A stretch of 57,149 nt of DNA from Blastopirellula marina. Lineage in GTDB: Bacteria; Planctomycetota; Planctomycetia; Pirellulales; Pirellulaceae. The position numbers and the translations under genes were made by a program. The stretch is taken from positions 1 through 57,149 of the forward strand of contig NZ_PUIA01000010.1 of assembly GCF_002967715.1 (NCBI RefSeq). The letters are read 5' to 3'. The notes beneath the pieces are model-generated. The model was not told where the DNA came from. It ran no database searches and saw only the letters and a list, made by a program, of their open reading frames with translations. Of the stretch, positions 36,261 to 44,494 are shown one piece after another; position 1 is the stretch's first letter, and each line of letters opens with the position of its first letter.

Positions 36261-36311
36261 AGGATTGTCCTAAAGGTATTCTCGTAACAGCACCAAGGCA
36301 CACGCGCGGGA

Positions 36312-37466
36312 TTAGCGAGGCTGGGTCGTCAGATTCACGGCCGTCGTCGAATTCACGGCAGGCTCCTCAGACACCGCGATCGGCGTACCAGGAAAGAGCC
36401 GCTCGTTTCCTTCGATCACCACCAGGTCTCCGGCGGCAAGTTGCTGGGACTCAACAACCGCCAGGCTGCCGGTTTCAAACTTCACGGTTACCGATGTGCG
36501 AACCGCCGTTGTCTGTCCCTCAGCAGTGACTGCTTTAAAGACATACGCCATCCCGGTCGAGCGAATGATCGCATCCTTAGGCACCGTCAGCGAAGGCTCG
36601 GCCGGACCGGTCGGCAGCCAGGCTTCGACCGACATTCCCGGGGCGAGAATCGCATCCTGGGCATCGAGCGTTAGCACATACTGAAAGGTCCGCGTTCGCG
36701 GATGGACTTCGTGCACGCGTTTAGCCGATGCCGAAACGAACTTGCGATCGGTACCCACAATATGCACGGCAACCTTCTGGGCATACTGCGAGACGGTCGC
36801 GGCATAGCGTTCAGGAATCTCCAACCAGGCTTCGACCTGCCCGGTCGAGACCAGCGTGACAAACGGTTCGCCTGCTTTGATCCATTCGCCTGGTTCGGTG
36901 TGACGCATGATTACCTGACCGTCGTACGGTGCGCGAACTTCGGTGTCATCGAGCCGCACTTGAATCAGATCCAATTGGCGTCGTATCTCGTCCAATCGGC
37001 GGCGGTCGGTATCGAGCTTGGCCTGAGCGATTGTCAGTTCCGTTTCGCTGCGTTCGTGCTGCTGTTTCGAGATTGCGTTGTTACGAATCAACGAGGCCGA
37101 GCGTTCCATGTCGAGATTGGCCTGACGGAGTTCTGCCTCACGCTGAACGATCAACGCTTCGGCAGTTCCCAGGGCCGCTTCGAGTTCCCCCTTCTGAGCT
37201 TCCAGGCGACGCGAATCGATGCGTGCGATCACGTCATCCTTCTTGACCGTCGCTCCTTCGCGAACCGTGACTTCCAGCACGCGGCCATCTTCCAAGGCTG
37301 CCACGGCCCCACGTGCAACCGCTTTCAAACTACCGGTAAAGCGATGATGCGGCTCGACGGTCTGCATCGTCACAGGCACCGCGCGAACGGCTGCCGGCGG
37401 CATCTGAGCCAACGCAGGAGAAACCCCCATCGCCAACATGGCGAGCGTCATCAGGATGATACGCAT
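36312..37466 (-). CDS. RND efflux periplasmic adaptor (membrane fusion protein)
   Basis: Links the RND permease to an outer-membrane channel. Signal peptide MRIILMTLAMLAMGVSPALA, then a lipoyl half (GAVAALEDGRVLEVTVREGATVKKDDVIARID), a long coiled coil (about residues 95-165), the second lipoyl half (TEVRAPYDGQVIMRHTEPGEWIKAG) and beta-barrel/membrane-proximal domains. Length 384 is normal. Start 37466 has GGAGAAGGGT directly upstream. A TetR-type operator lies 33-47 bases before the start. The permease follows 51 bases downstream. Confidence 0.92.
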   Translation of the reverse strand: MRIILMTLAMLAMGVSPALAQMPPAAVRAVPVTMQTVEPHHRFTGSLKAVARGAVAALEDGRVLEVTVREGATVKKDDVIARIDSRRLEAQKGELEAALGTAEALIVQREAELRQANLDMERSASLIRNNAISKQQHERSETELTIAQAKLDTDRRRLDEIRRQLDLIQVRLDDTEVRAPYDGQVIMRHTEPGEWIKAGEPFVTLVSTGQVEAWLEIPERYAATVSQYAQKVAVHIVGTDRKFVSASAKRVHEVHPRTRTFQYVLTLDAQDAILAPGMSVEAWLPTGPAEPSLTVPKDAIIRSTGMAYVFKAVTAEGQTTAVRTSVTVKFETGSLAVVESQQLAAGDLVVIEGNERLFPGTPIAVSEEPAVNSTTAVNLTTQPR

Positions 37467-37498
37467 ACCCTTCTCCATCTCCACTGCTGTCAAAATAG

Positions 37499-37513
37499 TA
37501 GACCGGTCGTCTA
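37499..37513. promoter_or_regulatory. Operator 1 of the efflux operon (TAGAC-N5-GTCTA)
   Basis: TAGACCGGTCGTCTA is a 5-bp inverted repeat with a 5-base centre, sharing 13 of 15 bases with the copy at 38174-38188. It lies between tetR and the adaptor gene and overlaps a possible -10 (TACTAT) on the minus strand. The half-site resembles the TAGACC/GGTCTA boxes known for NemR-type TetR regulators. Binding by the adjacent TetR is inference. Confidence 0.7.
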
Positions 37514-37542
37514 TGTGTGATGCCTGGCGAACGTGTCGCGTT

Positions 37543-38130
37543 TCAGTTCGGGCGCTTCAGTAATACTTGGAAGACAAAATGCAGGAACTGGTTCACCGGA
37601 CGGATGTGATTATCTACCTGTACGCGAATCATCGCCCCCTCGAAAGAGTAGACAATAAACTCGGCCAATGCTCCTGGGTCGTGAGCCGGATCGATCTCTC
37701 CGGCCTCTTGGGCTTCGCGAAGGCAGTCGGTCATGATGACCCGCCACTGGTCCCACCCCTGACGCACCGCAAGTCGCAAAGGTTCGCTCAAAGAAGACAA
37801 TTCTAAAGCTAGCTTACAAATCAAGCATTCCTGCCGCAATTCTCGGGAATTAATATCATCGCGTGCCCAAATGAAGTATTGCTCCAACCTACTGAGGGGG
37901 CTCAACTTCGGATCGGTTAAAGCTTGACGAAGTTTCTCGGTGTTCTCGTTGACCGAGGCCTCGATGACTGCCACTCCCAATTCTTCTTTCGATTTGAAGA
38001 AGTGGTAGAACGAGCCTTTGGGTACCCCGGCGTCAGTCAGAATCTCGTTCAACCCGACTCCGTTATAACTCTTGGCAATCATCGCCTTGCGGCCTGCCTC
38101 GATGATTTCGCTTTTTGTTTCGTTGCCCAC
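37543..38130 (-). CDS. TetR/AcrR-family repressor of the efflux operon
   Basis: 195 residues. The N-terminal helix-turn-helix is IIEAGRKAMIAKSYNGVGLNEILTDAGVPKGSFYHFFKSKEELG, a textbook TetR_N; the C-terminal ligand-binding domain (ECLICKLALELSSLSEPLRLAVRQGW) resembles the AcuR/NemR type, with two Cys in ECLICK that could sense electrophiles (inference). The start is GTG 38130 or TTG 38136; AGGT lies upstream of both. It is the first gene of tetR-adaptor-RND, and near-identical palindromes precede both it and the adaptor gene, so autoregulation and control of the pump are likely. Confidence 0.88.
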   Translation of the reverse strand: MGNETKSEIIEAGRKAMIAKSYNGVGLNEILTDAGVPKGSFYHFFKSKEELGVAVIEASVNENTEKLRQALTDPKLSPLSRLEQYFIWARDDINSRELRQECLICKLALELSSLSEPLRLAVRQGWDQWRVIMTDCLREAQEAGEIDPAHDPGALAEFIVYSFEGAMIRVQVDNHIRPVNQFLHFVFQVLLKRPN

Positions 38131-38169
38131 AACCAATTACCTGTCGTCCATTTCGGGGGTGCCCTGCTA

Positions 38170-38198
38170 ATATTAGACCAGTCGTCTAGTAGCGTCAA
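38170..38198 (-). promoter_or_regulatory. tetR promoter with operator 2 inside the spacer
   Basis: On the minus strand: -35 TTGACG (38198-38193), a 17-base spacer, -10 TAATAT (38175-38170). The operator palindrome TAGAC-CAGTC-GTCTA (38174-38188) fills the spacer and touches the -10, so bound repressor would block RNA polymerase. The ATG-less start of tetR is about 40 bases downstream. Confidence 0.75.
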
Positions 38199-38333
38199 GC
38201 AAAGATTATCGCCCCTACCATTCAAGAGGATCCCCATCGATCAAACCGCGGTATCGACACATGTACCCTTCAGGGCTAGATTGAAGCGAAACCTTACTTC
38301 GCAATAGAAACTCACCTGCGATTGCTTCTGCTG

Positions 38334-38846
38334 ATGGAAGAAACCGACCTAGTTGAACGAATGTTGCGGGCCATTCGTCGGGTCATTCTGAAGACTTCCC
38401 AGTACTCTCGATCGTTGGCCCGGAACTCGGGCCTGACCCTTCCTCAGCTGCTTTGCCTGCGAGCCATTCGTGACCTGTCCCAGGAAAAGGATGAAGTGAC
38501 CGCGGCCCAGGTTTCTAGTCGCGTCGGTCTCGCCGCTGCGACGGTATCCCGCATCCTGGAACGCATGGAGCGAGGACAACTCATCGAGCGTGTTCGCAAC
38601 AGCCCAGACCGCCGCCGAGTACTGATTCATCTGACTGAAACCGGCAAGCAAAAGCTGGATGGCATTCCGACACCCTTGCAAGAGCAGTTCGTCAATCGGC
38701 TGATGTCGCTACAGGAAGAAGAAGTACGAGGCCTGGTCACCTCGCTGGAGCAAGTGGTCGAACTGATGGAAGCCGCCGACCTGGATGCCGAACCGGTGAT
38801 CTCCGCGGAATTTGAACCCCGCGAAGATCGTCCTCGGCTGACTTAA
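38334..38846 (+). CDS. MarR-family regulator, probable ectoine regulator
   Basis: 171-residue winged-helix protein: LTLPQLLCLRAIRDLSQEKDEVTAAQVSSRVGLAAATVSRILERMERGQLIERVRNSPDRRRVLIHLTETG is a complete MarR DNA-binding core. It ends 5 bases from the convergent ectC stop. MarR-family regulators (EctR/CosR) control ectoine genes in methylotrophs and vibrios, so a role here is plausible from position. Start ATG 38334; a TTG at 38322 is also in frame. No strong ribosome site. Confidence 0.8.
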   Translation: MEETDLVERMLRAIRRVILKTSQYSRSLARNSGLTLPQLLCLRAIRDLSQEKDEVTAAQVSSRVGLAAATVSRILERMERGQLIERVRNSPDRRRVLIHLTETGKQKLDGIPTPLQEQFVNRLMSLQEEEVRGLVTSLEQVVELMEAADLDAEPVISAEFEPREDRPRLT

Positions 38847-38851
38847 TTCAA

Positions 38852-39238
38852 CTAATCGTTCGCGACTGGGTAGACCCCATCTTTGTTGTGGACTTCGGTG
38901 CCAGTCACGGCCGGATTGAAGACACACACCACGCGGGTATCCTCGTGAGCGATCAGCACGTGCTTGTCGTGCTTGTCCAACGCGTAGACGGTGCCTGGTT
39001 TGATTTCGTACTTCTCGCCGCTCGGATCGAGTTCGACGGTCACATGCCCTTCAATGCAGTAAACGGCTTCCAGGTGGTTCTGGTAGTGAATCGGGGTGGT
39101 GGTCCCTGCTTTCAAGATCGTGTCATGCAGCGAAAAGCCCATGTTATCGCCAGCGAGCAGCAATCGGCGGCTAACCCAGTTGCCACCATCGACGTCGCGA
39201 TCGGTCCCTTTGATCTCTTCCAGGCTACGTACAATCAT
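38852..39238 (-). CDS. ectC: Ectoine synthase EctC
   Basis: Cupin-fold enzyme that cyclises N-gamma-acetyl-diaminobutyrate to ectoine. The 128-residue protein matches EctC along its length: MIVRSLEEIKGTDRDV, NWVSRRLLL, FSLHDTILKAGT, HYQNHLEAVYCIEGHVTV (metal/substrate ligands), GTVYALDKHDKH and VFNPAVTGTEVHN. AGGAG lies 6 bases before the ATG. Unlike most ect operons it is 218 bases from ectB, with a terminator hairpin between, so it may have separate control. Confidence 0.97.
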   Translation of the reverse strand: MIVRSLEEIKGTDRDVDGGNWVSRRLLLAGDNMGFSLHDTILKAGTTTPIHYQNHLEAVYCIEGHVTVELDPSGEKYEIKPGTVYALDKHDKHVLIAHEDTRVVCVFNPAVTGTEVHNKDGVYPVAND

Positions 39239-39294
39239 CTGTTTCTCCTGTGTTTATGTGGGGTTGAATGTTGGTTGGTCTCGTCCATGGGCAC

Positions 39295-39316
39295 CCCAGG
39301 CCGTAGAGTGCCTGGG
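39295..39316 (-). other. Hairpin upstream of ectC, shares a motif with the terminator
   Basis: CCCAGGC (39295-39301) pairs with GCCTGGG (39310-39316). The 8-base loop region CGTAGAGT is repeated, in inverted orientation, inside the terminator hairpin at 39360-39388: CGTAGAGTGCC (39302-39312) is the exact reverse complement of GGCACTCTACG (39363-39373). A leader-RNA role for ectC is possible but unproven. Confidence 0.4.
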
Positions 39317-39349
39317 AAATTCCTAGTAGCATGATCCTCTCGGCCGCCC

Positions 39350-39388
39350 AAAAAGAACAGGGGGCACTCTACGCTGGCAGAGGCCCCC
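39350..39388 (-). terminator. Terminator between ectB and ectC
   Basis: On the minus strand GGGGGC (39388-39383) pairs with GCCCCC (39365-39360); an inner CTCT/AGAG extends the stem with one bulge; then TGTTCTTTTT follows. It lies about 70 bases past the ectB stop. It should reduce ectC transcription from the ectA promoter. Confidence 0.7.
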
Positions 39389-39456
39389 GGCTATTGTCTT
39401 CCGGTGTACCACCCATTTAAGGAGGAACCACCGAGGAATCGATGGTGCGGCGTCGG

Positions 39457-40737
39457 TTACGATTTGGCCGAAACGACGGCCTTGGTCGAGACTTCCGACT
39501 TCAGATTCTCGTGGATCGCTTCGGTGATGATCCGCAGGCCTTCTTTCAGCGCGTCGAACTCAATCGTCAGGGGCGGAAGGACCTTCAGCACTTCGTCGTT
39601 GGGGCCTGCCGTTTCCACGATTAATCCGCGGTTGAACGCCGATTTCGAGATCTTGCCGGCCAGGCTGCGATCGGGAAATTCGATCCCTTGAATCATACCG
39701 CGGCCACGGACGCTGCCATCGTAGCGGTCGGCCATCTCCAGGAACGCATCTTTGATGATGCGGGCCTTGTCGTGCACTTCCTTCGACAACCGATCGTCTC
39801 GCCAGTAGGTTTCAATGGCCGTTGCCGCTGTGACGAAGGCCGGGTTATGGCCGCGGAACGTACCATTATGCTCGCCTGGTTTGAAGGCATCGAACTCAGG
39901 CTTCATCAGCGCCACCGACAACGGCAGACCGTAACCCGAGAACGACTTCGACAAGCAGATAATATCGGGCTCGATGTCGGCGAATTCAAAGCTGAAGAAC
40001 GGGCCCGTACGACCGCAGCCGACCTGAATATCGTCCAAGATCAATAGGGCACCGGAAGCCTTGGCCAGTTCGGCAATCCGTCGTAGCCATTCCTTGGAAG
40101 CGACGTTGACGCCCCCTTCGGCCTGAACCGTTTCCAGAATGAACGCCGCCGGCTTGTCGATCCCGCTGGAATTGTCTTCCAGGTAATTCTCAATCATCGC
40201 GATCGTATCGGTTTCGGCGTCGAAGTAATCGCAGAACGGCATGTGGGTCGTATCGTGCAGCGAGACACCGGCACCGGCGCGTTTACCGCTGTTGCCCGTG
40301 ATCGCCAGCGCACCAAGCGTCATGCCGTGAAAACCGTTGGTGAACGAGATAACGTTGCGTCGTCCGGTCACCTTTCGCGCCAGTTTCAAGGCGCTTTCCA
40401 CGGCGTTGGTCCCCGTGGGGCCAGGGAACATCACCTTGTATTCCATCCCACGCGGGGCGAACAGAACGTCCTGCATCGATTGCAACAGGCGTTTCTTGGC
40501 AACCGTCGTCATATCTAGCGCGTGCGTAATGCCATCGCCTGAGATGTATTCGATCAGCGCGTTCTTCAATGTTTCGTTGTTATGGCCGTAGTTCAACGAG
40601 CCCGCTCCGGCGAAGAAGTCGATGTACGCCTTGCCGCGTTCATCAATGATCAAGTGATCTTTCGCCGTCTTGAACGTCACGGGGAACGAGCGGCAGTAAC
40701 TACGGACGTTTGATTCCATTCGGTCGATAATATTCAT
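39457..40737 (-). CDS. ectB: Diaminobutyrate-2-oxoglutarate aminotransferase EctB
   Basis: PLP enzyme that forms L-2,4-diaminobutyrate from aspartate semialdehyde and glutamate, first committed step of ectoine synthesis. Class III aminotransferase features: ESNVRSYCRSFPVTF start typical of EctB, FFAGAGSLNYGHN, FPGPTGTNAVESALKLARKVTGR, ILDDIQVGCGRTGPFFSFE and the PLP lysine in ICLSKSFSGYG. Length 426 is normal. Its ATG overlaps the ectA stop (ATGA). Confidence 0.97.
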   Translation of the reverse strand: MNIIDRMESNVRSYCRSFPVTFKTAKDHLIIDERGKAYIDFFAGAGSLNYGHNNETLKNALIEYISGDGITHALDMTTVAKKRLLQSMQDVLFAPRGMEYKVMFPGPTGTNAVESALKLARKVTGRRNVISFTNGFHGMTLGALAITGNSGKRAGAGVSLHDTTHMPFCDYFDAETDTIAMIENYLEDNSSGIDKPAAFILETVQAEGGVNVASKEWLRRIAELAKASGALLILDDIQVGCGRTGPFFSFEFADIEPDIICLSKSFSGYGLPLSVALMKPEFDAFKPGEHNGTFRGHNPAFVTAATAIETYWRDDRLSKEVHDKARIIKDAFLEMADRYDGSVRGRGMIQGIEFPDRSLAGKISKSAFNRGLIVETAGPNDEVLKVLPPLTIEFDALKEGLRIITEAIHENLKSEVSTKAVVSAKS

Positions 40738-41228
40738 GATCTCTTTCGGTTGGGGCCAATGGGGCCGACCCGACAAAGTTCTTCCGGGTCATGGGCAAAG
40801 GTTCCGAAGTGCTCGGCAAGGAAATACGGCGTAAACGCGATTTCCGTATGCATAGAACGTGCCAGGGCATCAAAGAGTCGGCGAGATGGCTGGTTGTCAG
40901 GCGTAATCGTCGCCTCGACCCACTCGAGCTTCTCACCAGGAAATTGAGCAATCAGTGCTTCTAGCATTCGCTTGGCTAAACCCTGGCGTCTCGCTTCCGG
41001 TGCGACTACCACCTGCCATACAAATAAGGAAGTCGGCCGCGTCGGTGGGGTGTAACCGGTCACAAAGCCAACTATCGATCCATCGACTTCCGCCACGATA
41101 CACGTGTCGGCGAAATCCTGGCACAACAGCAGATAGAGATAACACGAGTTGTCATCGATCTCTTCGCTGCCTGCCACCAATCTACGAAGCTGCGCGCCAT
41201 CTTCGACGCGGGGTTTCCGGATGTTCAT
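40734..41228 (-). CDS. ectA: Diaminobutyrate acetyltransferase EctA
   Basis: GNAT acetyltransferase that acetylates L-2,4-diaminobutyrate using acetyl-CoA. Matches: NIRKPRVEDGAQLRRLV, LDDNSCY-like segment IDDNSCYLYLLLCQDFADT, VGFVTGYTPPTRPTSLFVWQVVV and the acetyl-CoA loop ARRQGLAKRML. 164 residues. AGGAGGT, a full anti-16S match, lies 11 bases before the ATG and continues with GATC, so translation should be strong. First gene of ectAB. Confidence 0.96.
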   Translation of the reverse strand: MNIRKPRVEDGAQLRRLVAGSEEIDDNSCYLYLLLCQDFADTCIVAEVDGSIVGFVTGYTPPTRPTSLFVWQVVVAPEARRQGLAKRMLEALIAQFPGEKLEWVEATITPDNQPSRRLFDALARSMHTEIAFTPYFLAEHFGTFAHDPEELCRVGPIGPNRKRS

Positions 41229-41324
41229 CCGGCCTGATCACCTCCTCTTAAATCCTCTCACTCGCGTCCCTGAAATCAACACAACCTCAGGGATTACCCG
41301 GCCTCTCGGATTCGCGAAAATTAC

Positions 41325-41346
41325 TGCAGCAATGGTTGCTGCTGCA
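41325..41346. promoter_or_regulatory. Inverted repeat in the ectA-ehuB divergent region
   Basis: TGCAGCA (41325-41331) and TGCTGCA (41340-41346), perfect 7-bp half-sites with an 8-base centre, just downstream of the proposed ectA -10. A candidate operator for shared control of synthesis and uptake. Function is inference. Confidence 0.4.
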
Positions 41347-41361
41347 ACTAATTAGCTTTAG

Positions 41362-41390
41362 AATTTAGCACATCACGCCTTGAAGTTCAA
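41362..41390 (-). promoter_or_regulatory. Candidate ectAB promoter
   Basis: Minus strand -35 TTGAAC (41390-41385), 17-base spacer, -10 TAAATT (41367-41362), about 135 bases before the ectA ATG. The -10 is only a 4/6 match, so moderate. Confidence 0.45.
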
Positions 41391-41471
41391 CGTGCAAACC
41401 ATTGTTTTCACGGACAACCTACGCAAGACGCAACCTACTTACTTATCAATAGTTACGAAACACACGAACTA

Positions 41472-42377
41472 ATGTTCGATGAAAAAAAGTCGGAGATTTC
41501 GTTAACCGGTGTATTAGCACTGCTAATACTGTCAGCATGCCTGGGCGCAATCTTTTGGCAGGCTAATCACGCTAATACCAGTGCTGACGCGACCTTAGCG
41601 CGGATTCAAAAGGCCGGGACCGTCCGCATTGGATTCGCCAACGAAGCCCCCTACGGCTACCTCGATACCTCTTCCGGAAAAGTAACCGGCGAGGCCCCCG
41701 AAATCGCGAAAGCAATTCTGAAGCGAATGGGTGTCGAGCACGTCGAACCCATTGTGGCTGACTTTGGTTCGCTTATCCCAGGCCTGAAAGCGAAAAGGTT
41801 CGATATCATCGCGGCTGGCATGTACATCACCCCGACCAGGGCCCAAGAGATCTCCTTTTCGAATCCTTCCTATGCGATCGGCGAATCGTTCATTGTGAAG
41901 GCCGGCAACCCGCTCGAACTCCACGGATATGAAGACGTGCGCGACAATCCCAACGCCAAGCTCGGCGTCATGGGGGGCAGCGTCGAGCAAGGTTATGCCC
42001 GCGACATGGGGGTCGATGACAGACAGGTGCTCGTCTTCTCCGACTACAACAGCGCGATCCTGGGGCTCAAAGGAGGTCAGATCGATGCCGTCGCCGCAAC
42101 CGACCTGACGGTCAACGATCTGCTGCAGAAGCAGGCCAGCGACGAAATCGAAAAGGCAACAGACTTTCACGATCCGGTCATTGATGGTCAATCGATTCGC
42201 GGTTACGGTGCGTTCGGCTTTCGCCAGGAAGACGTCGCGCTTCGCGAGCGGTTCGACGAAGAACTCGCCCAGTTCATTGGCTCGCCAGAACATTTGCAAC
42301 TGGTCAAGAGATTCGGGTTCGACCAGTCGACCCTGCCAGGCAACATGACCGCAAAGGAATTGTCGAAAGCACCGTGA
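41472..42377 (+). CDS. ehuB: Ectoine ABC transporter substrate-binding protein EhuB
   Basis: Binds ectoine/hydroxyectoine outside the membrane. Near residue 13-30 is a hydrophobic segment (TGVLALLILSACLGAIFW), a signal or membrane anchor, with a Cys inside. The body is a type 2 amino-acid-type binding fold: IQKAGTVRIGFANEAPYGYLD, VTGEAPEIAKAILKRMG, DFGSLIPGLKAKRFDIIAAGMYITPTRAQEISFSNPSY, which follow EhuB closely. Divergent from ectA, which strengthens the substrate assignment. First gene of ehuBCDA-marC. Confidence 0.92.
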   Translation: MFDEKKSEISLTGVLALLILSACLGAIFWQANHANTSADATLARIQKAGTVRIGFANEAPYGYLDTSSGKVTGEAPEIAKAILKRMGVEHVEPIVADFGSLIPGLKAKRFDIIAAGMYITPTRAQEISFSNPSYAIGESFIVKAGNPLELHGYEDVRDNPNAKLGVMGGSVEQGYARDMGVDDRQVLVFSDYNSAILGLKGGQIDAVAATDLTVNDLLQKQASDEIEKATDFHDPVIDGQSIRGYGAFGFRQEDVALRERFDEELAQFIGSPEHLQLVKRFGFDQSTLPGNMTAKELSKAP

Positions 42378-43048
42378 GCAACCTTCCCCCTCCTTTCGAT
42401 CTCCTACCCTTCCTCCTGCAAGGGCTCTGGATCACCCTCTTCATCACGCTGGGCGGCTGCGCGGTGGCGATCGTTCTGTCGGTGCTGTTTGGTGTATGGA
42501 GCAAATCGACTGATCCGATTTTGCGCTGGCTGAGCGCCATCTATATCACCGTCTTTCGCGGGGCCAGTGCGCTGATCCTGTTGTACTGGTTCTATTTCGC
42601 GATGCCGGAACTGACGAACATCCGCCTCGATGCCATCACTACCGGCATCCTGGTGCTGGGCGCGAATGTCGGAGCCTACGGAGCGGAAGTCGTAAGGGCC
42701 AGTCTCGATGCGGTTCCCAAAGGGCAGTACCAGGCCGCCGCAGCGCTAAACCTCAACCGCTGGCAAACGATGCGCTACGTCATCTTTCCGCAAGCGATCC
42801 TGAGCATGATTCCCCCGTTTGGCAATCTGATGATCGAACTGCTGAAAGGGACGGCCCTGGTCTCGACGATCACCGTCACCGACCTCACCCTGCAAGGGAA
42901 GTTTCTGCGCGATGATACGCATCGATCGCTGGAAATCTTCGGGCTGCTGTTGGTGATCTACTTCCTGCTATCGATGACCATTACCGCGGTCTTCCGCGTG
43001 CTCGAGCATCGTTATTCCCAAGGCCGCGACTATGGAGGAGGGAACTAA
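42374..43048 (+). CDS. ehuC: Ectoine ABC transporter permease EhuC
   Basis: Inner-membrane permease of the His/Glu/Gln family. About five helices; the EAA loop is GAEVVRASLDAVPKGQYQAAAALNLNRWQTMRYVIFPQAI. Start is GTG 42374, overlapping the ehuB stop by 4 bases (GTGA), so the two are translationally coupled. 224 residues. Confidence 0.9.
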   Translation: MSNLPPPFDLLPFLLQGLWITLFITLGGCAVAIVLSVLFGVWSKSTDPILRWLSAIYITVFRGASALILLYWFYFAMPELTNIRLDAITTGILVLGANVGAYGAEVVRASLDAVPKGQYQAAAALNLNRWQTMRYVIFPQAILSMIPPFGNLMIELLKGTALVSTITVTDLTLQGKFLRDDTHRSLEIFGLLLVIYFLLSMTITAVFRVLEHRYSQGRDYGGGN

Positions 43049-43050
43049 CC

Positions 43051-43710
43051 ATGTGGAAGTGGGAAGTCGTCTGGCAAGTGATGCCCGATATTGTTAGCGG
43101 CCTGGTCGTTACGCTTGAAGCCGTCGCTGGCGGTATGATCCTGGCATTGCTGCTCGGGCTGCTATGGGCCGTGATGCGGCGATCGAAGTCGCACGTTATC
43201 AGTTGGCCGGCGTGGGGCGTGGTCGAGTTTGTCCGCAGTACGCCGCTGCTGGTGCAGTTGTTCTTCGTGTACTACGTGATGATCGATATCGTTGGGCGAG
43301 GCTTCTCGCCGCTGATGACCGGTATTCTGGTTCTCGGCGTCCATTACAGCTGCTACACGGCCGAGGTCTATCGGGCAGGGCTCGACGCCGTTGCCCGTGG
43401 CCAATGGAACGCCGCCAAGGCGCTCAACCTGACTCCGTACCAAACGTATCGCTACGTGATCCTTCCCCAGGCCATTCCCCCCATTCTGCCGAACCTGGGG
43501 AACTACCTGATTGCGATGCTCAAGGAAGCTCCGCTCCTGTCAACGATCACCGTTCTGGAAATCTTGAACGAAGCGAAGATCTTCGGCAACGAACATTACC
43601 GATACCTCGAACCCCTGACGATCGTGGGTGTACTGTTTATCCTGCTCAGCCTGTTGGCTGGCCTGTCGGTTGAATGGTTACGCCGGCGCACCGCGGCAAT
43701 GACTTCATGA
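43051..43710 (+). CDS. ehuD: Ectoine ABC transporter permease EhuD
   Basis: Second permease subunit. Same fold as EhuC, with EAA loop [50 protein letters not shown] lies 8 bases before the ATG. 219 residues. Its stop overlaps the ehuA start (ATGA). Confidence 0.9.
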   Translation: MWKWEVVWQVMPDIVSGLVVTLEAVAGGMILALLLGLLWAVMRRSKSHVISWPAWGVVEFVRSTPLLVQLFFVYYVMIDIVGRGFSPLMTGILVLGVHYSCYTAEVYRAGLDAVARGQWNAAKALNLTPYQTYRYVILPQAIPPILPNLGNYLIAMLKEAPLLSTITVLEILNEAKIFGNEHYRYLEPLTIVGVLFILLSLLAGLSVEWLRRRTAAMTS

Positions 43711-44486
43711 GTGAAACCACACCCCAGCTCCAAGTTCGGAATCTGCAAAAGACGTACGGCCCCAACCAGGTGCTGCGGGGCCTGAACGTCGACATTCAGT
43801 CAGGCGAGAAGATCGCGATTATCGGCCCCAGTGGCTCTGGCAAAAGCACCCTGCTGCGCATTCTCATGACGCTGGAGGCCCCCAACGGCGGAAGCGTGCT
43901 GGTCGATGGCGAGTCCGTCTGGACAATGCAAGTCAACGGCCACGAGAAGAAAGCGGACGAAGCGCACCTACACCAGATGCGTGCGAAGCTGGGGATGGTC
44001 TTTCAGCACTTCTTTCTGTTTCCGCATCTCTCGGTACGTCAGAACCTGACTCTGGCACCGAAGCTGGTGAATAACGTCTCAGGCAATGTTGCGGACGAAA
44101 CGGCCATGAACCTACTGAAAATGGTCGGCATGGACGCCAAGGCCGATGCCTACCCGGCGCAGCTTTCTGGCGGGCAAAAACAGCGTGTTGCAATCGCCAG
44201 GGCCCTGGCCATGCAGCCCGAGATCATGCTGTTTGACGAAGTCACCTCGGCCCTCGACCCGGAACTGGTGCATGAAGTACTGAACGTGCTGCGTCAACTG
44301 GCCGAAAAATCGGACATGACGATGCTGCTGGTCACGCACGAGATGAACTTTGCCCGCGAGATCGCCGACCGCGTGCTGTTCTTCGACGGAGGCGTCATCC
44401 TGGAAGAAGGTCCCCCTAGCGAGATCTTCACCCAGCCGAAGCAGCAGCGCACGCAAGAATTTCTCAAGACCGTACTAGAAGCCTAA
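43707..44486 (+). CDS. ehuA: Ectoine ABC transporter ATP-binding protein EhuA
   Basis: ATPase of the importer. Walker [11 protein letters not shown]-loop [12 protein letters not shown], signature LSGGQKQR, Walker [13 protein letters not shown] and switch His in LVTHEMNF. 259 residues. Start 43707 forms ATGA with the ehuD stop. Gene order B-C-D-A. Confidence 0.93.
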   Translation: MSETTPQLQVRNLQKTYGPNQVLRGLNVDIQSGEKIAIIGPSGSGKSTLLRILMTLEAPNGGSVLVDGESVWTMQVNGHEKKADEAHLHQMRAKLGMVFQHFFLFPHLSVRQNLTLAPKLVNNVSGNVADETAMNLLKMVGMDAKADAYPAQLSGGQKQRVAIARALAMQPEIMLFDEVTSALDPELVHEVLNVLRQLAEKSDMTMLLVTHEMNFAREIADRVLFFDGGVILEEGPPSEIFTQPKQQRTQEFLKTVLEA

Positions 44487-44494
44487 GCCCCACG

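Noticed and set aside
32883-38130. Efflux operon considered as a cation (copper/silver) CusA-type pump
   Set aside because: The permease lacks clear Met-rich metal sites and no metal chaperone is nearby; left as RND of unknown substrate.
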